NCBI GenBank assembly: GCA_910585805.1
Contig: CAJUFB010000008.1
Coordinates: 33,667-72,271, forward strand
From: an uncultured Acetatifactor sp.
GTDB lineage: Bacteria; Bacillota; Clostridia; Lachnospirales; Lachnospiraceae
Length of the DNA stretch: 38,605 bases
Direction: 5' to 3'
The notes under the pieces were generated by a model. It was given only the letters and a program-made list of their open reading frames with translations, was not told the DNA's origin and searched no databases. Of this stretch, positions 17,238-25,183 are shown piece after piece; positions within the stretch are counted from its first letter, which is position 1, and each line of letters opens with the position of its first letter. A program made the position numbers and the translations under genes.

Positions 17238-17265
17238 TTGGTAAATTGGCGGTTTTAAGTATAAT
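17238..17265 (+). promoter_or_regulatory. Putative der promoter with palindrome over the -10
   Basis: A perfect TATAAT at 17260-17265 with TTGGTA (17238-17243) 16 bases upstream. The -10 lies inside a perfect 16-base palindrome, AGTATAATATTATACT (17258-17273), which could be an operator. The transcript would start near 17272, giving a leader of about 105 bases. Confidence 0.55.
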
Positions 17266-17312
17266 ATTATACTCGCGATCAATAACTTTTTGCAGGACAA
17301 AATGTATAACGA

Positions 17313-17362
17313 GTGAGCGCTTCATAATGTGGAACAGAAAAGCGGCAAATGAATGCGCTCAC
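17313..17362 (+). promoter_or_regulatory. Leader hairpin upstream of the der RBS
   Basis: GTGAGCGCTTCAT (17313-17325) pairs with ATGAATGCGCTCAC (17349-17362) with a single bulged T, giving a 13-bp stem with a 23-base loop. It ends seven bases before the AGGAGG (17369-17374) of der. No known riboswitch consensus was recognised. Confidence 0.5.
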
Positions 17363-17379
17363 GAGTATAGGAGGACACT

Positions 17380-18711
17380 ATGGCGAAAAAAAACAGAAAA
17401 CCGATCGTGGCGGTGGTGGGCAGGCCGAATGTGGGGAAATCCACCCTGTTCAATGCTCTGGCGGGACAGCGCATATCCATTGTCCAGGATACCCCGGGTA
17501 TCACCAGGGACAGGATCTATGCGGATGTCACCTGGCTTGACCAGACATTTACCCTGATTGATACCGGAGGAATCGAGCCGGACAGCAGAGATATCATCCT
17601 GTCCCAGATGAGGGCTCAGGCGCAGATCGCCATAGAGACGGCGGATGTGATCATGTTCCTTGTAGATGTGAAGGACGGGCTGGTGGATGCGGATGCCAAG
17701 GTAGCTGACATGCTGCGGCGTTCCCGCAAGCCTGTAGTCCTTGTGGTCAATAAGGTGGACAGTTTCGAGAAATACATGGCGGATGTATATGAGTTCTACA
17801 ATCTGGGAATCGGGGAGCCCCATCCCATTTCCGCGGCGAATAAGCTTGGACTTGGCGATATGCTGGAGGAGGTCATCTCTCACTTTGACCGGGCAGAGGG
17901 AGAAGAGGAAGAGGATGAGCGCCCCAGGGTGGCAATTGTCGGAAAGCCGAATGTGGGGAAATCTTCCCTGATCAATAAGCTGCTGGGAGAAGACCGCCTC
18001 ATTGTGTCGGATATTGCCGGGACTACCCGGGATGCCGTGGATACGGAGATCGTCCACAACGGAAAGGAATATGTATTCATAGACACGGCAGGCCTGCGCC
18101 GGAAAAATAAGATCAAGGAAGCCCTGGAGCACTATATGATCGTGCGGGCTGTCAGCGCGGTGGAACGGGCGGATATCGTGGTGCTGGTCATTGATGCGGT
18201 GGAAGGCGTCAGCGAGCAGGATGCGAAGATAGCGGGGATTGCCCATGAGCGCGGCAAGGCAGTCATCATCGCCGTGAATAAGTGGGATGCCGTGGAAAAG
18301 AATGACAAGACGATCTATGAAGTAACGGACAGAGTCCGCAGTGTGCTGTCCTATATGCCCTATGCCGAGATTATATTCATATCGGCAGTGACGGGACAGA
18401 GACTGCCGAAGCTTTTTGATCTCATTGATATGGTCAGCGAGAACCATTCCCTGCGGATCGCCACAGGCGTGCTGAACGAGATCATGTCCGAGGCGGTGGC
18501 ATTGCAGCAGCCTCCCTCGGATAAGGGAAAGCGGCTCAGGCTGTATTACATCACCCAGGTGGCCGTGAAACCGCCCACCTTTGTCATCTTTGTAAACGAT
18601 AAGGAACTGATGCATTTTTCCTATACAAGATACATCGAAAATCAGATTCGGGAGACTTTTGGATTCCGGGGGACTCCGCTGCGTTTTATCATCAGGGAAC
18701 GCAACGAATGA
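17380..18711 (+). CDS. der: Ribosome assembly GTPase Der (EngA)
   Basis: An essential tandem-G-domain GTPase for 50S subunit maturation. The first P-loop GRPNVGKST is at residues 14-22, with DTPG, DTGG and NKVD following; the second P-loop GKPNVGKSS is at 188-196, with DTAG and NKWD. A KH-like C-terminal domain ends with FGFRGTPLRFIIRERN. The length of 443 is normal. AGGAGG at 17369-17374 fixes the start. Followed by plsY and gpsA, the usual Firmicutes order. Confidence 0.97.
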   Translation: MAKKNRKPIVAVVGRPNVGKSTLFNALAGQRISIVQDTPGITRDRIYADVTWLDQTFTLIDTGGIEPDSRDIILSQMRAQAQIAIETADVIMFLVDVKDGLVDADAKVADMLRRSRKPVVLVVNKVDSFEKYMADVYEFYNLGIGEPHPISAANKLGLGDMLEEVISHFDRAEGEEEEDERPRVAIVGKPNVGKSSLINKLLGEDRLIVSDIAGTTRDAVDTEIVHNGKEYVFIDTAGLRRKNKIKEALEHYMIVRAVSAVERADIVVLVIDAVEGVSEQDAKIAGIAHERGKAVIIAVNKWDAVEKNDKTIYEVTDRVRSVLSYMPYAEIIFISAVTGQRLPKLFDLIDMVSENHSLRIATGVLNEIMSEAVALQQPPSDKGKRLRLYYITQVAVKPPTFVIFVNDKELMHFSYTRYIENQIRETFGFRGTPLRFIIRERNE

Positions 18712-18746
18712 GACACTTCCCGGGAATTGACGTAGACACTTCCTTA
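18711..18746. repeat. Two direct copies of the MITE-end motif AGACACTTCC
   Basis: AGACACTTCC occurs at 18711-18720, overlapping the der stop codon, and again as AGACACTTCCTTA at 18734-18746. The second is the exact reverse complement of the left end of the element at 17089. They may be remnants of related insertions. Confidence 0.55.
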
Positions 18747-18785
18747 TGAAAAAGAATCCAAAGGAAAAAGGAGCAATGGAAGCTT

Positions 18786-19472
18786 ATGGAAAGGATACTC
18801 TGTTTAGCGATTGGTTATATATGCGGACTGTTTCAGACAGCCTATTTCTATGGAAAGGCGCATGGGATTGATATCCGGCAGCACGGCAGCGGGAATTCCG
18901 GAACCACCAACGCGCTGCGGGTGCTGGGGACGAAAGCCGGTCTGATCGTGCTGGCGGGGGACTGTCTGAAATGCATGGCTGCGGTATGGATCTCACGGTT
19001 GCTTTTCGGGAACAGCCACCCGGATATGATTTATCTGCTCAGTCTCTATGCGGGAGCCGGCGCGGTATTGGGACATAATTATCCTTTTTATATGAATTTC
19101 AGGGGCGGAAAGGGGATTGCCGCCACAGCAGGGCTGATCCTGGCCTTTCATCCGTATTTTATCGTCATGGGTGTGGTGGTGTTTTTCGGTATCTTCTTTA
19201 CCACGCATCTGGTGTCGCTGGGGTCCCTTCTGGTGTATCTGGGCTTTGTGGCCGAGATGATCGTCTGCGGGCAGACGGGGGTGTTTGCCGGAGTGACCCA
19301 GGCGGAGCTGATCGAAATGTACATGATCTCCATATTGCTGGCGATCCTTGCTTACTGGAAGCACAGGGAAAATATCGTCCGTCTGGTTCACGGGAATGAG
19401 CGGAAGACTTATCTCCTGAAGAAGAATAAGATCAATGTGGAAGAGACAGGCAATACACATGAAGGTCATTAG
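18786..19472 (+). CDS. plsY: Glycerol-3-phosphate acyltransferase PlsY
   Basis: A membrane acyltransferase that moves the acyl group from acyl-phosphate to sn-glycerol-3-phosphate, the first committed step of phospholipid synthesis. The family motifs HGSGNSGTTNALRVLG (about 34-49), GHNYPFYMNFRGGKGIA (about 97-113) and the late loop before LAYWKHRENI are present, with about five membrane helices. Its 228 residues are slightly longer than usual due to a charged C-terminal tail. It sits between der and gpsA; the latter supplies its substrate. Confidence 0.95.
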   Translation: MERILCLAIGYICGLFQTAYFYGKAHGIDIRQHGSGNSGTTNALRVLGTKAGLIVLAGDCLKCMAAVWISRLLFGNSHPDMIYLLSLYAGAGAVLGHNYPFYMNFRGGKGIAATAGLILAFHPYFIVMGVVVFFGIFFTTHLVSLGSLLVYLGFVAEMIVCGQTGVFAGVTQAELIEMYMISILLAILAYWKHRENIVRLVHGNERKTYLLKKNKINVEETGNTHEGH

Positions 19473-19678
19473 AATTTTTTCGACTGCGGAATCAGGTTCT
19501 GTAAACTGTAAAAGCATTGCATTCTGAGACGGATGAAGCAAGTGAATGTCTTTGCCTGCAATAAAAGAGGGCTGGCAATGGGAATGCCGCTTTATTGGGG
19601 AGGGAATCGCAGAAAAAATGCAGTCGGAAGACACAAATGTAATAAAAAGCAGTAAAATATCTGCGGAAAAGAGGTAGT

Positions 19679-20692
19679 ATGGCAAAGGTAAGTATCATCG
19701 GCGGAGGAAGCTGGGGAATCGCTCTGGCAGTCTTATTACGGAAGAACGGGCATGAGATCACAGTCTGGTCGGCATTGGAGAAAGAGATCGAAATGCTGGA
19801 GAAAGATCACGAGCATAAGATGCTTCCCGGGGTAAAGCTGTCGGAGGACACAGTATTTACAACGGATGAAAAGGTCGCCGCAGAGGGCAGGGACTTGCTG
19901 GTTATGGCGGTAGCAAGCTCCTTTACCAGGGAGACAGCCCATCGTTTCCGCTCATTTGTGGCAGAGGGACAGAAGGTTCTGAACGTGGCAAAGGGAATCG
20001 AAGAGACCACTCTGATGACCTTGTCTGAGATCATTGAGCAGGAGATGCCTCAGGCGGATGTGGCTGTGATGTCCGGCCCTTCCCATGCGGAAGAGGTGGG
20101 CAGAGGACTTCCTACTACCATTGTAGTGGGAGCAAAGTCAAAGGCTACGGCAGAATATATCCAGAATCTGTTTATGTGCGAGACATTCCGGGTCTATATC
20201 AGTCCTGACATCCTGGGGATGGAGCTTGGAGGTTCTCTGAAGAATGTGGTTGCCCTTGCGGCAGGGATCGCGGACGGTCTTGGCTACGGGGACAATACAA
20301 AAGCGGCCCTGATCACCCGGGGGATCACGGAGATTGCCAGGCTGGGTACTGCCATGGGCGGGAAATATGAGACTTTTGGCGGTCTTACCGGTATCGGAGA
20401 CCTGATTGTCACCTGCGCCAGCATGCATTCCAGAAACCGCAGAGCGGGCATTCTGATCGGTCAGGGGAAGACCTATGAGGAGGCAATGGGGGAAGTGAAG
20501 ATGGTGGTGGAAGGCGTCTATTCCGCAAAGGCTGCCATGAAGCTTGCCAGGAAATACGATATCCAGATTCCCATTATAGAGAAGGTGAACGAAGTGCTCT
20601 TCGGCGGTAAAAGCGCGGATCAGGCGGTGAAGGAACTGATGCTCCGGGACAAAAAGCTGGAGGTGTCCGATCTGCCCTGGCCGGAAGGATGA
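19679..20692 (+). CDS. gpsA: NAD(P)+-dependent glycerol-3-phosphate dehydrogenase
   Basis: Reduces dihydroxyacetone phosphate to sn-glycerol-3-phosphate for phospholipid synthesis, feeding PlsY. The Rossmann motif GGGSWGIALAVLL starts at residue 7. VAKGIEETTL, the conserved GGSLKNVVALAAGIADGLGYGDNTKAAL segment containing the catalytic lysine (about 180-207), and LTGIGDLIVTC all match the family. The 337 residues are typical. RBS GAGGTAG lies just before ATG 19679. The 206-base gap from plsY shows no clear signal. Confidence 0.97.
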   Translation: MAKVSIIGGGSWGIALAVLLRKNGHEITVWSALEKEIEMLEKDHEHKMLPGVKLSEDTVFTTDEKVAAEGRDLLVMAVASSFTRETAHRFRSFVAEGQKVLNVAKGIEETTLMTLSEIIEQEMPQADVAVMSGPSHAEEVGRGLPTTIVVGAKSKATAEYIQNLFMCETFRVYISPDILGMELGGSLKNVVALAAGIADGLGYGDNTKAALITRGITEIARLGTAMGGKYETFGGLTGIGDLIVTCASMHSRNRRAGILIGQGKTYEEAMGEVKMVVEGVYSAKAAMKLARKYDIQIPIIEKVNEVLFGGKSADQAVKELMLRDKKLEVSDLPWPEG

Positions 20693-20709
20693 AGAATAAC
20701 CATATCTAA

Positions 20710-20826
20710 AGCCGAAAAAGCATTCCTCTACATGAGGTAATCCGCAGGCATTTGATTCCCGATACTGATATTCAGCCTGATAAGCAGGCCTTTATCAAAA
20801 TGGCGGAAGCTGATTGTGCAGGATGA
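20710..20826 (+). pseudogene. Possible gene remnant after gpsA
   Basis: One frame is open for about 38 codons from 20710 and contains a plausible stretch (HEVIRRHLIPDTDIQPDKQ, then FIKMAEADCAG) before a stop at 20824-20826. There is no start codon or ribosome site. It reads like the tail of a decayed gene; the family is not recognised. This and the tandem repeat below are all I see in the 327-base gap before the next gene. Confidence 0.25.
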
Positions 20827-20857
20827 AGTCTGAGAATTCAAATGCTTTGACTGAATT

Positions 20858-20939
20858 GTATTCTTCATATGCTAAAATGATACATTCCTTAAACTAAAGT
20901 ATTCTTCATATGCTAAAATGATACATTCCTTAAACTAAA
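20858..20939 (+). repeat. Perfect 41-bp tandem duplication
   Basis: 20858-20898 and 20899-20939 are identical and contain TTCATATGCTAAAATGATACAT. A degenerate third copy of the end (TGATACATCCC) follows. Each unit includes a TAAAAT -10-like hexamer, so the promoter or operator of the following lipoprotein gene may be duplicated. Confidence 0.85.
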
Positions 20940-21019
20940 GTGATACATCCCGCAGGTATAGTACGGAATATCATGATAAATTGTTTTTCTGAAAAAAGAC
21001 CTGTGGAGGGATGTGGAAA

Positions 21020-23428
21020 ATGAAAAAAGTGCAGTTACACTGTCCGATGTCAGTACGCTGTCTGACGGCAACAGGCTGTCTGCTGCTGTGTATATTTCTG
21101 TTTCTGACGGCATGCGGCGACGGCATGTTTGGAAGCGACGGTGTCGCCGATAAGGATGGCCTGTCCGGCAGTGACAGCGCTGTCGGCGACGGCAGAGGAG
21201 CGGAAAGTCAGGAAGGAGAAAATCAGGAGGCAGGAAGGTACGAATCCGGCGCTCAGGAGAAGGAATGGTTCTATGTGCCCGAGGTGATTACGGTAGGGGA
21301 CTCCAGGGCGGATTATGATGGGATGGAGCTGGTGGGAGACGAGATCTGTTATATTTCCATGAGCGGTGAGGCAGAGGATGAGGCGCAGAAGATATGCCGG
21401 TATTCCTTAACTGACAGGGAACTGGACAGGCTTGACATCCAGTGGCCTCTGGAAGAGAAAAGACTGGAAATCTGTTCTTATGTTTTTGGGCCGGATTACA
21501 GTGTATGGCTGATTGTAAATGCCTATTCCGCTGATTACGGCCAGTTAAAGCGCTATCTGTGCAGGTTTGATTCGGAAGGAAAGAACCTGGTTTATCAGGA
21601 TGTTACGGAGGAAATGGGCAGGGGCAGCTATGTGGGCGATATGGTATTGGACGGACAGGGGCGGATTTATGTGTTTACCAGTGAGCATGCGCCGGGAGAG
21701 GAAGCGGGAGTCTGGCTGTATACGGAGGAGGGAAGCTATCAGGGAGAGCTTTCCTTCGGCGCGTCGGAAACCGTTGTGGTTCGGGGAACGGCAAACGGGG
21801 AGGCGGACAGGTTATATGTCTGTATCAGTAAAGGGGAAAGCCCGGACCATTGTACTGTGTGGGAGGCGGATTTTCAGGAGAAGAAACTGACCAAGGTAAT
21901 AGACGATTTTCCAAATATCAATGGACTGTGTATGGGAGATTCCGCCGGGGTGGCAGGACAATCAGCAGGGGCAATGGAACAGCATAATCTCCTGCTTTAC
22001 GACGACAGATATGTCTACGGGTACAATTTTTCCGTCCATGAGAACGGCTTCGGACAGACCCTGGAAGAACTGTTTGCCTGGACGGACAGCGATATCAACG
22101 GGTATTTTGTGGAAAGTATGGGTGTTCTGGAAGACGGCGGATACTATGCCGCAGTGGAGGACTGGGAAAATAACGACAGATGCATCGTAATCCTGCGGAA
22201 AACAAAGGCAGCGGAGGCGGCGCAGAAGAAAAATATCACGCTTGCCGCCGTGAACGGGGGAAGCAGCCTCACGGCCCTGGCGGTGAAATTCAACAGGAGC
22301 CAGGTACAGTATCATCTTGACCTGAAAAATTACGATTCTCTGACGGATTTGTACAATGCCATCCTGACCAGAGAACCCATAGACCTGATTGATTTATCCG
22401 GGGTTAACATAGAGAGTCTGCTGAGACAGGGGATTCTGGAAGATTTGCGGCCCTGGATGGAGCAGTCGGAGGCGTTTGCCCCTTCCGATTTTTTGGAAGG
22501 AATTCTGGATACCTATACCGTGGACGGCGTTCTGGCGGGCATTCCCCAGACCTTTTCACTGCGGACCATGGTGGGGAAAAAGACATTGGCTGACGAGAGC
22601 GCGCTGACGCCGGAGCGCCTGTTTGCGGCGGCACAGGACAGTCCCGGGGCCGTTCCTGTGGGGGCGACGACACGGGATGAGATGATGCAGTACCTTATGA
22701 CGTTCAACCAGGATGCTTTTATTGACTGGGAGACAGGGGAGTGCAGGTTTGATTCGGAGCAGTTTGAGGCCGTTCTGGAATTTGTGAGTCGATTTCCGGA
22801 TTCCCTGGAAAGCGAAAAGGAGGAGGAATACCTGCCGGGAAGGATTCAGAGCGGCGAGGTATTGTATGCGATAGTAGATATTTACAATCTAAAGAGCTTG
22901 CAGGTTTATCAGGAAATGTTTGGGAAAGAGGTCAGCCTGGGATTTCCCGCCATAGACGGACAGGGAGGAACGCTGCTCTTTCCGAAAAATGCCTTCGGAA
23001 TCACTTCCGTGTCGCAGCAGAAGGAAGGGGCATGGGCATTTCTGGAGAGCGTCCTGGGGGCAGAGGAGGAAATTTACAATCTGCGTTGGATGTTCGGCGA
23101 ATTTCCGTCGTTGAAGAAACATATGGATACCATCGCATCCAATGAAATAGAAGAGGACCGTAAATGGGCGGAGGAAGGCTATGAGTTCGGCGCCCGGATT
23201 TTTGAGGACGGAACAATTATCCAATTCCATGCTGTGACCCGGGAGGAAATCGATACCGTACTGGGCCTGGTGAAACATGCAAGACCCTGCTTCTCCGCCC
23301 AGGAGGATCAGGTGCTGCGGATTATCGGCGAAGAAGCAGCTGCTTATTACAGCGGGCAGAAAGGGGCGGGGGATGTGATGAGGATTATCCAGAACCGTGT
23401 GCAGCTTTATGTCAATGAAAGCAGATGA
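21020..23428 (+). CDS. Large lipoprotein with C-terminal extracellular solute-binding domain
   Basis: An exported lipoprotein of about 802 residues. The signal peptide ends in the lipobox LTAC with the lipidated Cys at residue 32. Residues 33-95 are a Gly/Ser/Asp/Glu-rich linker. About 90-390 form a domain of repeated Gly/Tyr-rich beta-type strands; from about 400 the sequence resembles family 1 sugar-binding proteins (KNITLAAVNGGSSLTALAVKFNRS, then DLIDLSG, TFSLRTMVG). Its double length compared with ordinary binding proteins is notable. The open frame has an ATG at 21011, but GGAGGG (21005-21010) abuts it, so ATG 21020 is the better start. It precedes the regulator and transporter genes and probably senses or binds the same sugar class. 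Confidence 0.75.
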   Translation: MKKVQLHCPMSVRCLTATGCLLLCIFLFLTACGDGMFGSDGVADKDGLSGSDSAVGDGRGAESQEGENQEAGRYESGAQEKEWFYVPEVITVGDSRADYDGMELVGDEICYISMSGEAEDEAQKICRYSLTDRELDRLDIQWPLEEKRLEICSYVFGPDYSVWLIVNAYSADYGQLKRYLCRFDSEGKNLVYQDVTEEMGRGSYVGDMVLDGQGRIYVFTSEHAPGEEAGVWLYTEEGSYQGELSFGASETVVVRGTANGEADRLYVCISKGESPDHCTVWEADFQEKKLTKVIDDFPNINGLCMGDSAGVAGQSAGAMEQHNLLLYDDRYVYGYNFSVHENGFGQTLEELFAWTDSDINGYFVESMGVLEDGGYYAAVEDWENNDRCIVILRKTKAAEAAQKKNITLAAVNGGSSLTALAVKFNRSQVQYHLDLKNYDSLTDLYNAILTREPIDLIDLSGVNIESLLRQGILEDLRPWMEQSEAFAPSDFLEGILDTYTVDGVLAGIPQTFSLRTMVGKKTLADESALTPERLFAAAQDSPGAVPVGATTRDEMMQYLMTFNQDAFIDWETGECRFDSEQFEAVLEFVSRFPDSLESEKEEEYLPGRIQSGEVLYAIVDIYNLKSLQVYQEMFGKEVSLGFPAIDGQGGTLLFPKNAFGITSVSQQKEGAWAFLESVLGAEEEIYNLRWMFGEFPSLKKHMDTIASNEIEEDRKWAEEGYEFGARIFEDGTIIQFHAVTREEIDTVLGLVKHARPCFSAQEDQVLRIIGEEAAAYYSGQKGAGDVMRIIQNRVQLYVNESR

Positions 23429-23482
23429 ATCCGCCTCAGGTCCTGATTACCGGGACAGAAATGTTCAGACAGGCTCCAGAAG

Positions 23483-23709
23483 ATGCAGCACCGCATCAAC
23501 ATCCCACTGTTTGGCGGGCAGGATCACAGTCTGGGACCCGATTACCTCCTGCAGGATGCGCAGGGGCGGAGGCTTTGGGGAAAAAGCGGATCAAAAACCG
23601 CTATCTGCGCATTGCCCTGGCGGGGCTGCTGATTGTGCTTCTGGCGGCGCTTTTCCGGACCGGAGACTATCTGGGAGCGGAGGATGAATATCATAGAAAA
23701 TGTATATGA
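23483..23709 (+). CDS. Small single-membrane-span protein, two frames joined by a candidate -1 frameshift
   Basis: Not recognised. Two frames overlap here. Frame A starts at ATG 23483 (MQHRINIPLFGGQDHS...GRRLWGK) and stops at 23630-23632. Frame B, open from 23425 with an ATGA overlap on the previous gene, ends at 23709 and carries a strong membrane segment (YLRIALAGLLIVLLAALF). Before about 23575 frame A has the GC-rich third positions of neighbouring genes and frame B does not; afterwards frame B does. The join falls at G GGA AAA (23578-23584), a canonical -1 slip heptamer in frame A. The joined product would be about 75 residues. The alternatives are a one-base mutation, a sequencing error, or frame B alone (94 residues). 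Confidence 0.35.
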
Positions 23710-23742
23710 GTATATTTGGAAAAAAGGCGGAGTGAGTTATAT

Positions 23743-23771
23743 TTGCATATTCCCCGGAATCGTGCTAAAAT
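23743..23771 (+). promoter_or_regulatory. Vegetative promoter of the GntR/LacI regulator gene
   Basis: TTGCAT (23743-23748) and TAAAAT (23766-23771) with a 17-base spacer. A transcript would start near 23778, which leaves no leader for an ATG at 23783 but about 47 bases for ATG 23825, supporting the later start. Confidence 0.65.
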
Positions 23772-23824
23772 GAGAAATAGATATGGCAAACATGATAAAT
23801 ATATCAGGAACGGGGGCAGCAGTC

Positions 23825-24967
23825 ATGGAGGAAGAGAAGTGTTTATATCAGACGGTATATTCCACATTGCAGGAGCAGATACGGACGGGGAAGATTCAGC
23901 CGGGGGAGCGTCTGCCTGCGGAGAAGGTACTGGCGGAGGAATTTGATGTCAGCCGGATTACGGTGCAGAAGGCGATGAGTATGCTGGTGCAGGACGGCTA
24001 TGTGATCAGGCGGCCCGGACGGGGAAGTTTCGCCACCATGAATGTGAAAACACTGGAGGGGGAAAAGGGAGAGGACGGAAATATACATGGGGAATCGGCC
24101 CGGATAATCGGACTGGTGATGGAGGACTTTTCCGCAAGCTTTGGTCTTGAGCTGCTGAAGGCCATTGAGGAGGCTGCGGACAGGGAGGGATATTCTCTGT
24201 GTATCAAGCGTTCCAGAGGAGATCAGAAGCGGGAGAAGAGGATGTTGGAGTCCCTTCAGGAAATGGGAGTCAAGGGGATTCTGGCCATGCCTACCCATGG
24301 GCAGCATTATAACAGGGAGATCCTGAAGATGGTGGGAGAGGGAATGCCGGTGGTATTTCTGGACCGGTATCTGGAGGGACTTCCGGTGCCTTTTGTGGGA
24401 ACGGACAATAAGAAGGCAATGGAGGGGATGATCGATTATCTTCTTCAGAAGGGGTGCCGGAAGATGGCGCTGCTGACCGCAAAGGCAGTGGAAGCCGTAT
24501 CTCTGGAAAAGCGTATCGAAGGATTTGAGGAAAGGCGCAGCCGCAGTCTGGCGGAGGGGCCGTCCTGGGAAGGGTATTTACTGGATACGATCCGCAGCAC
24601 CATACCGGATCTGCAGAGCCGGCAGAGCATGGAGGCGGATGCGGAGAAGATAGAGCGTTTTCTGGCGGAGCACAGGGATCTGGACGCGGTGATTGCGGCG
24701 GAGTTTGACATTGCCGTTTTGACGGAAAGCGTCTGCAGGAAGATGGGAATCAGGGTGCCGGAGGAAATGCGGATCGTCTGCTTTGACGGGCCGGTTTCCA
24801 CCTACGGCGAGTACACATATCCTCATGTGCGGCAGGATGAGGAGGGAATCGGCAATATGGCGGTGCAGACATTGGTTCGTCTGATTCAGGGAGAATCCAT
24901 TATCGAGCGAATGTATGTGGAATCCCGGGTGGTGAGTCAGGATTTGGAGGGGCTTCAGACCATATAA
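23825..24967 (+). CDS. GntR-type HTH plus LacI-type ligand-binding transcriptional regulator
   Basis: A regulator of about 380 residues of the AraR-like architecture. Residues 6-72 are a GntR winged helix (TLQEQIRTGKIQPGERLPAE, DVSRITVQKAMSML, GYVIRRPGRGSFA). Residues from about 94 to the end are a LacI/periplasmic-binding-type effector domain (IIGLVMEDFSASFGLELLKAI; VVFLDRYLEG; RIVCFDGP). It most likely represses the downstream transporter operon until the cognate sugar binds. A G-run at 23812-23816 eight bases before ATG 23825 sets the start; an in-frame ATG at 23783 is almost at the predicted transcription start. It is followed by its own terminator. Confidence 0.88.
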   Translation: MEEEKCLYQTVYSTLQEQIRTGKIQPGERLPAEKVLAEEFDVSRITVQKAMSMLVQDGYVIRRPGRGSFATMNVKTLEGEKGEDGNIHGESARIIGLVMEDFSASFGLELLKAIEEAADREGYSLCIKRSRGDQKREKRMLESLQEMGVKGILAMPTHGQHYNREILKMVGEGMPVVFLDRYLEGLPVPFVGTDNKKAMEGMIDYLLQKGCRKMALLTAKAVEAVSLEKRIEGFEERRSRSLAEGPSWEGYLLDTIRSTIPDLQSRQSMEADAEKIERFLAEHRDLDAVIAAEFDIAVLTESVCRKMGIRVPEEMRIVCFDGPVSTYGEYTYPHVRQDEEGIGNMAVQTLVRLIQGESIIERMYVESRVVSQDLEGLQTI

Positions 24968-25005
24968 AAAAGCAAAGCAGAGGAAACGAAATAAGGGCTG
25001 TTGTA

Positions 25006-25042
25006 CGAAGCGGAAACCGCTGTGTACAGCGGCTTTTTTCTT
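25006..25042 (+). terminator. Rho-independent terminator after the regulator gene
   Basis: CCGCTG (25017-25022) and CAGCGG (25027-25032) form a GC stem with a TGTA loop, followed by CTTTTTTCTTC. It separates the regulator from the transporter operon. Confidence 0.8.
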
Positions 25043-25101
25043 CTGTTTTTTTGGAATAAGACATGTTAAACATAACAAATATAATTTACATAATTTTACT
25101 A

Positions 25102-25138
25102 TTGACATTTTTGCCATATTTAGTTAATATGTACATAT
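25102..25138 (+). promoter_or_regulatory. Transporter operon promoter and palindromic operator candidate
   Basis: A near-consensus promoter: TTGACA (25102-25107), 17-base spacer, TAATAT (25125-25130). The palindrome ATATGTACATAT (25127-25138) overlaps the -10 and start point, where a repressor would block initiation; GTTA-N4-TAAC just upstream (25065-25076) is a second small dyad. The GntR/LacI regulator encoded upstream is the obvious candidate binder (inference). Confidence 0.7.
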
Positions 25139-25183
25139 GATGAATCTGCCTTGAAAATCAACGGACGGAGGTTTGCACAAAAA

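Noticed and set aside
17096..17557. ORFs across the MITE-like element on both strands (including a 91-codon minus-strand one)
   Set aside because: They consist of repeat sequence and lack start signals; likely the source of spurious small-protein annotations.
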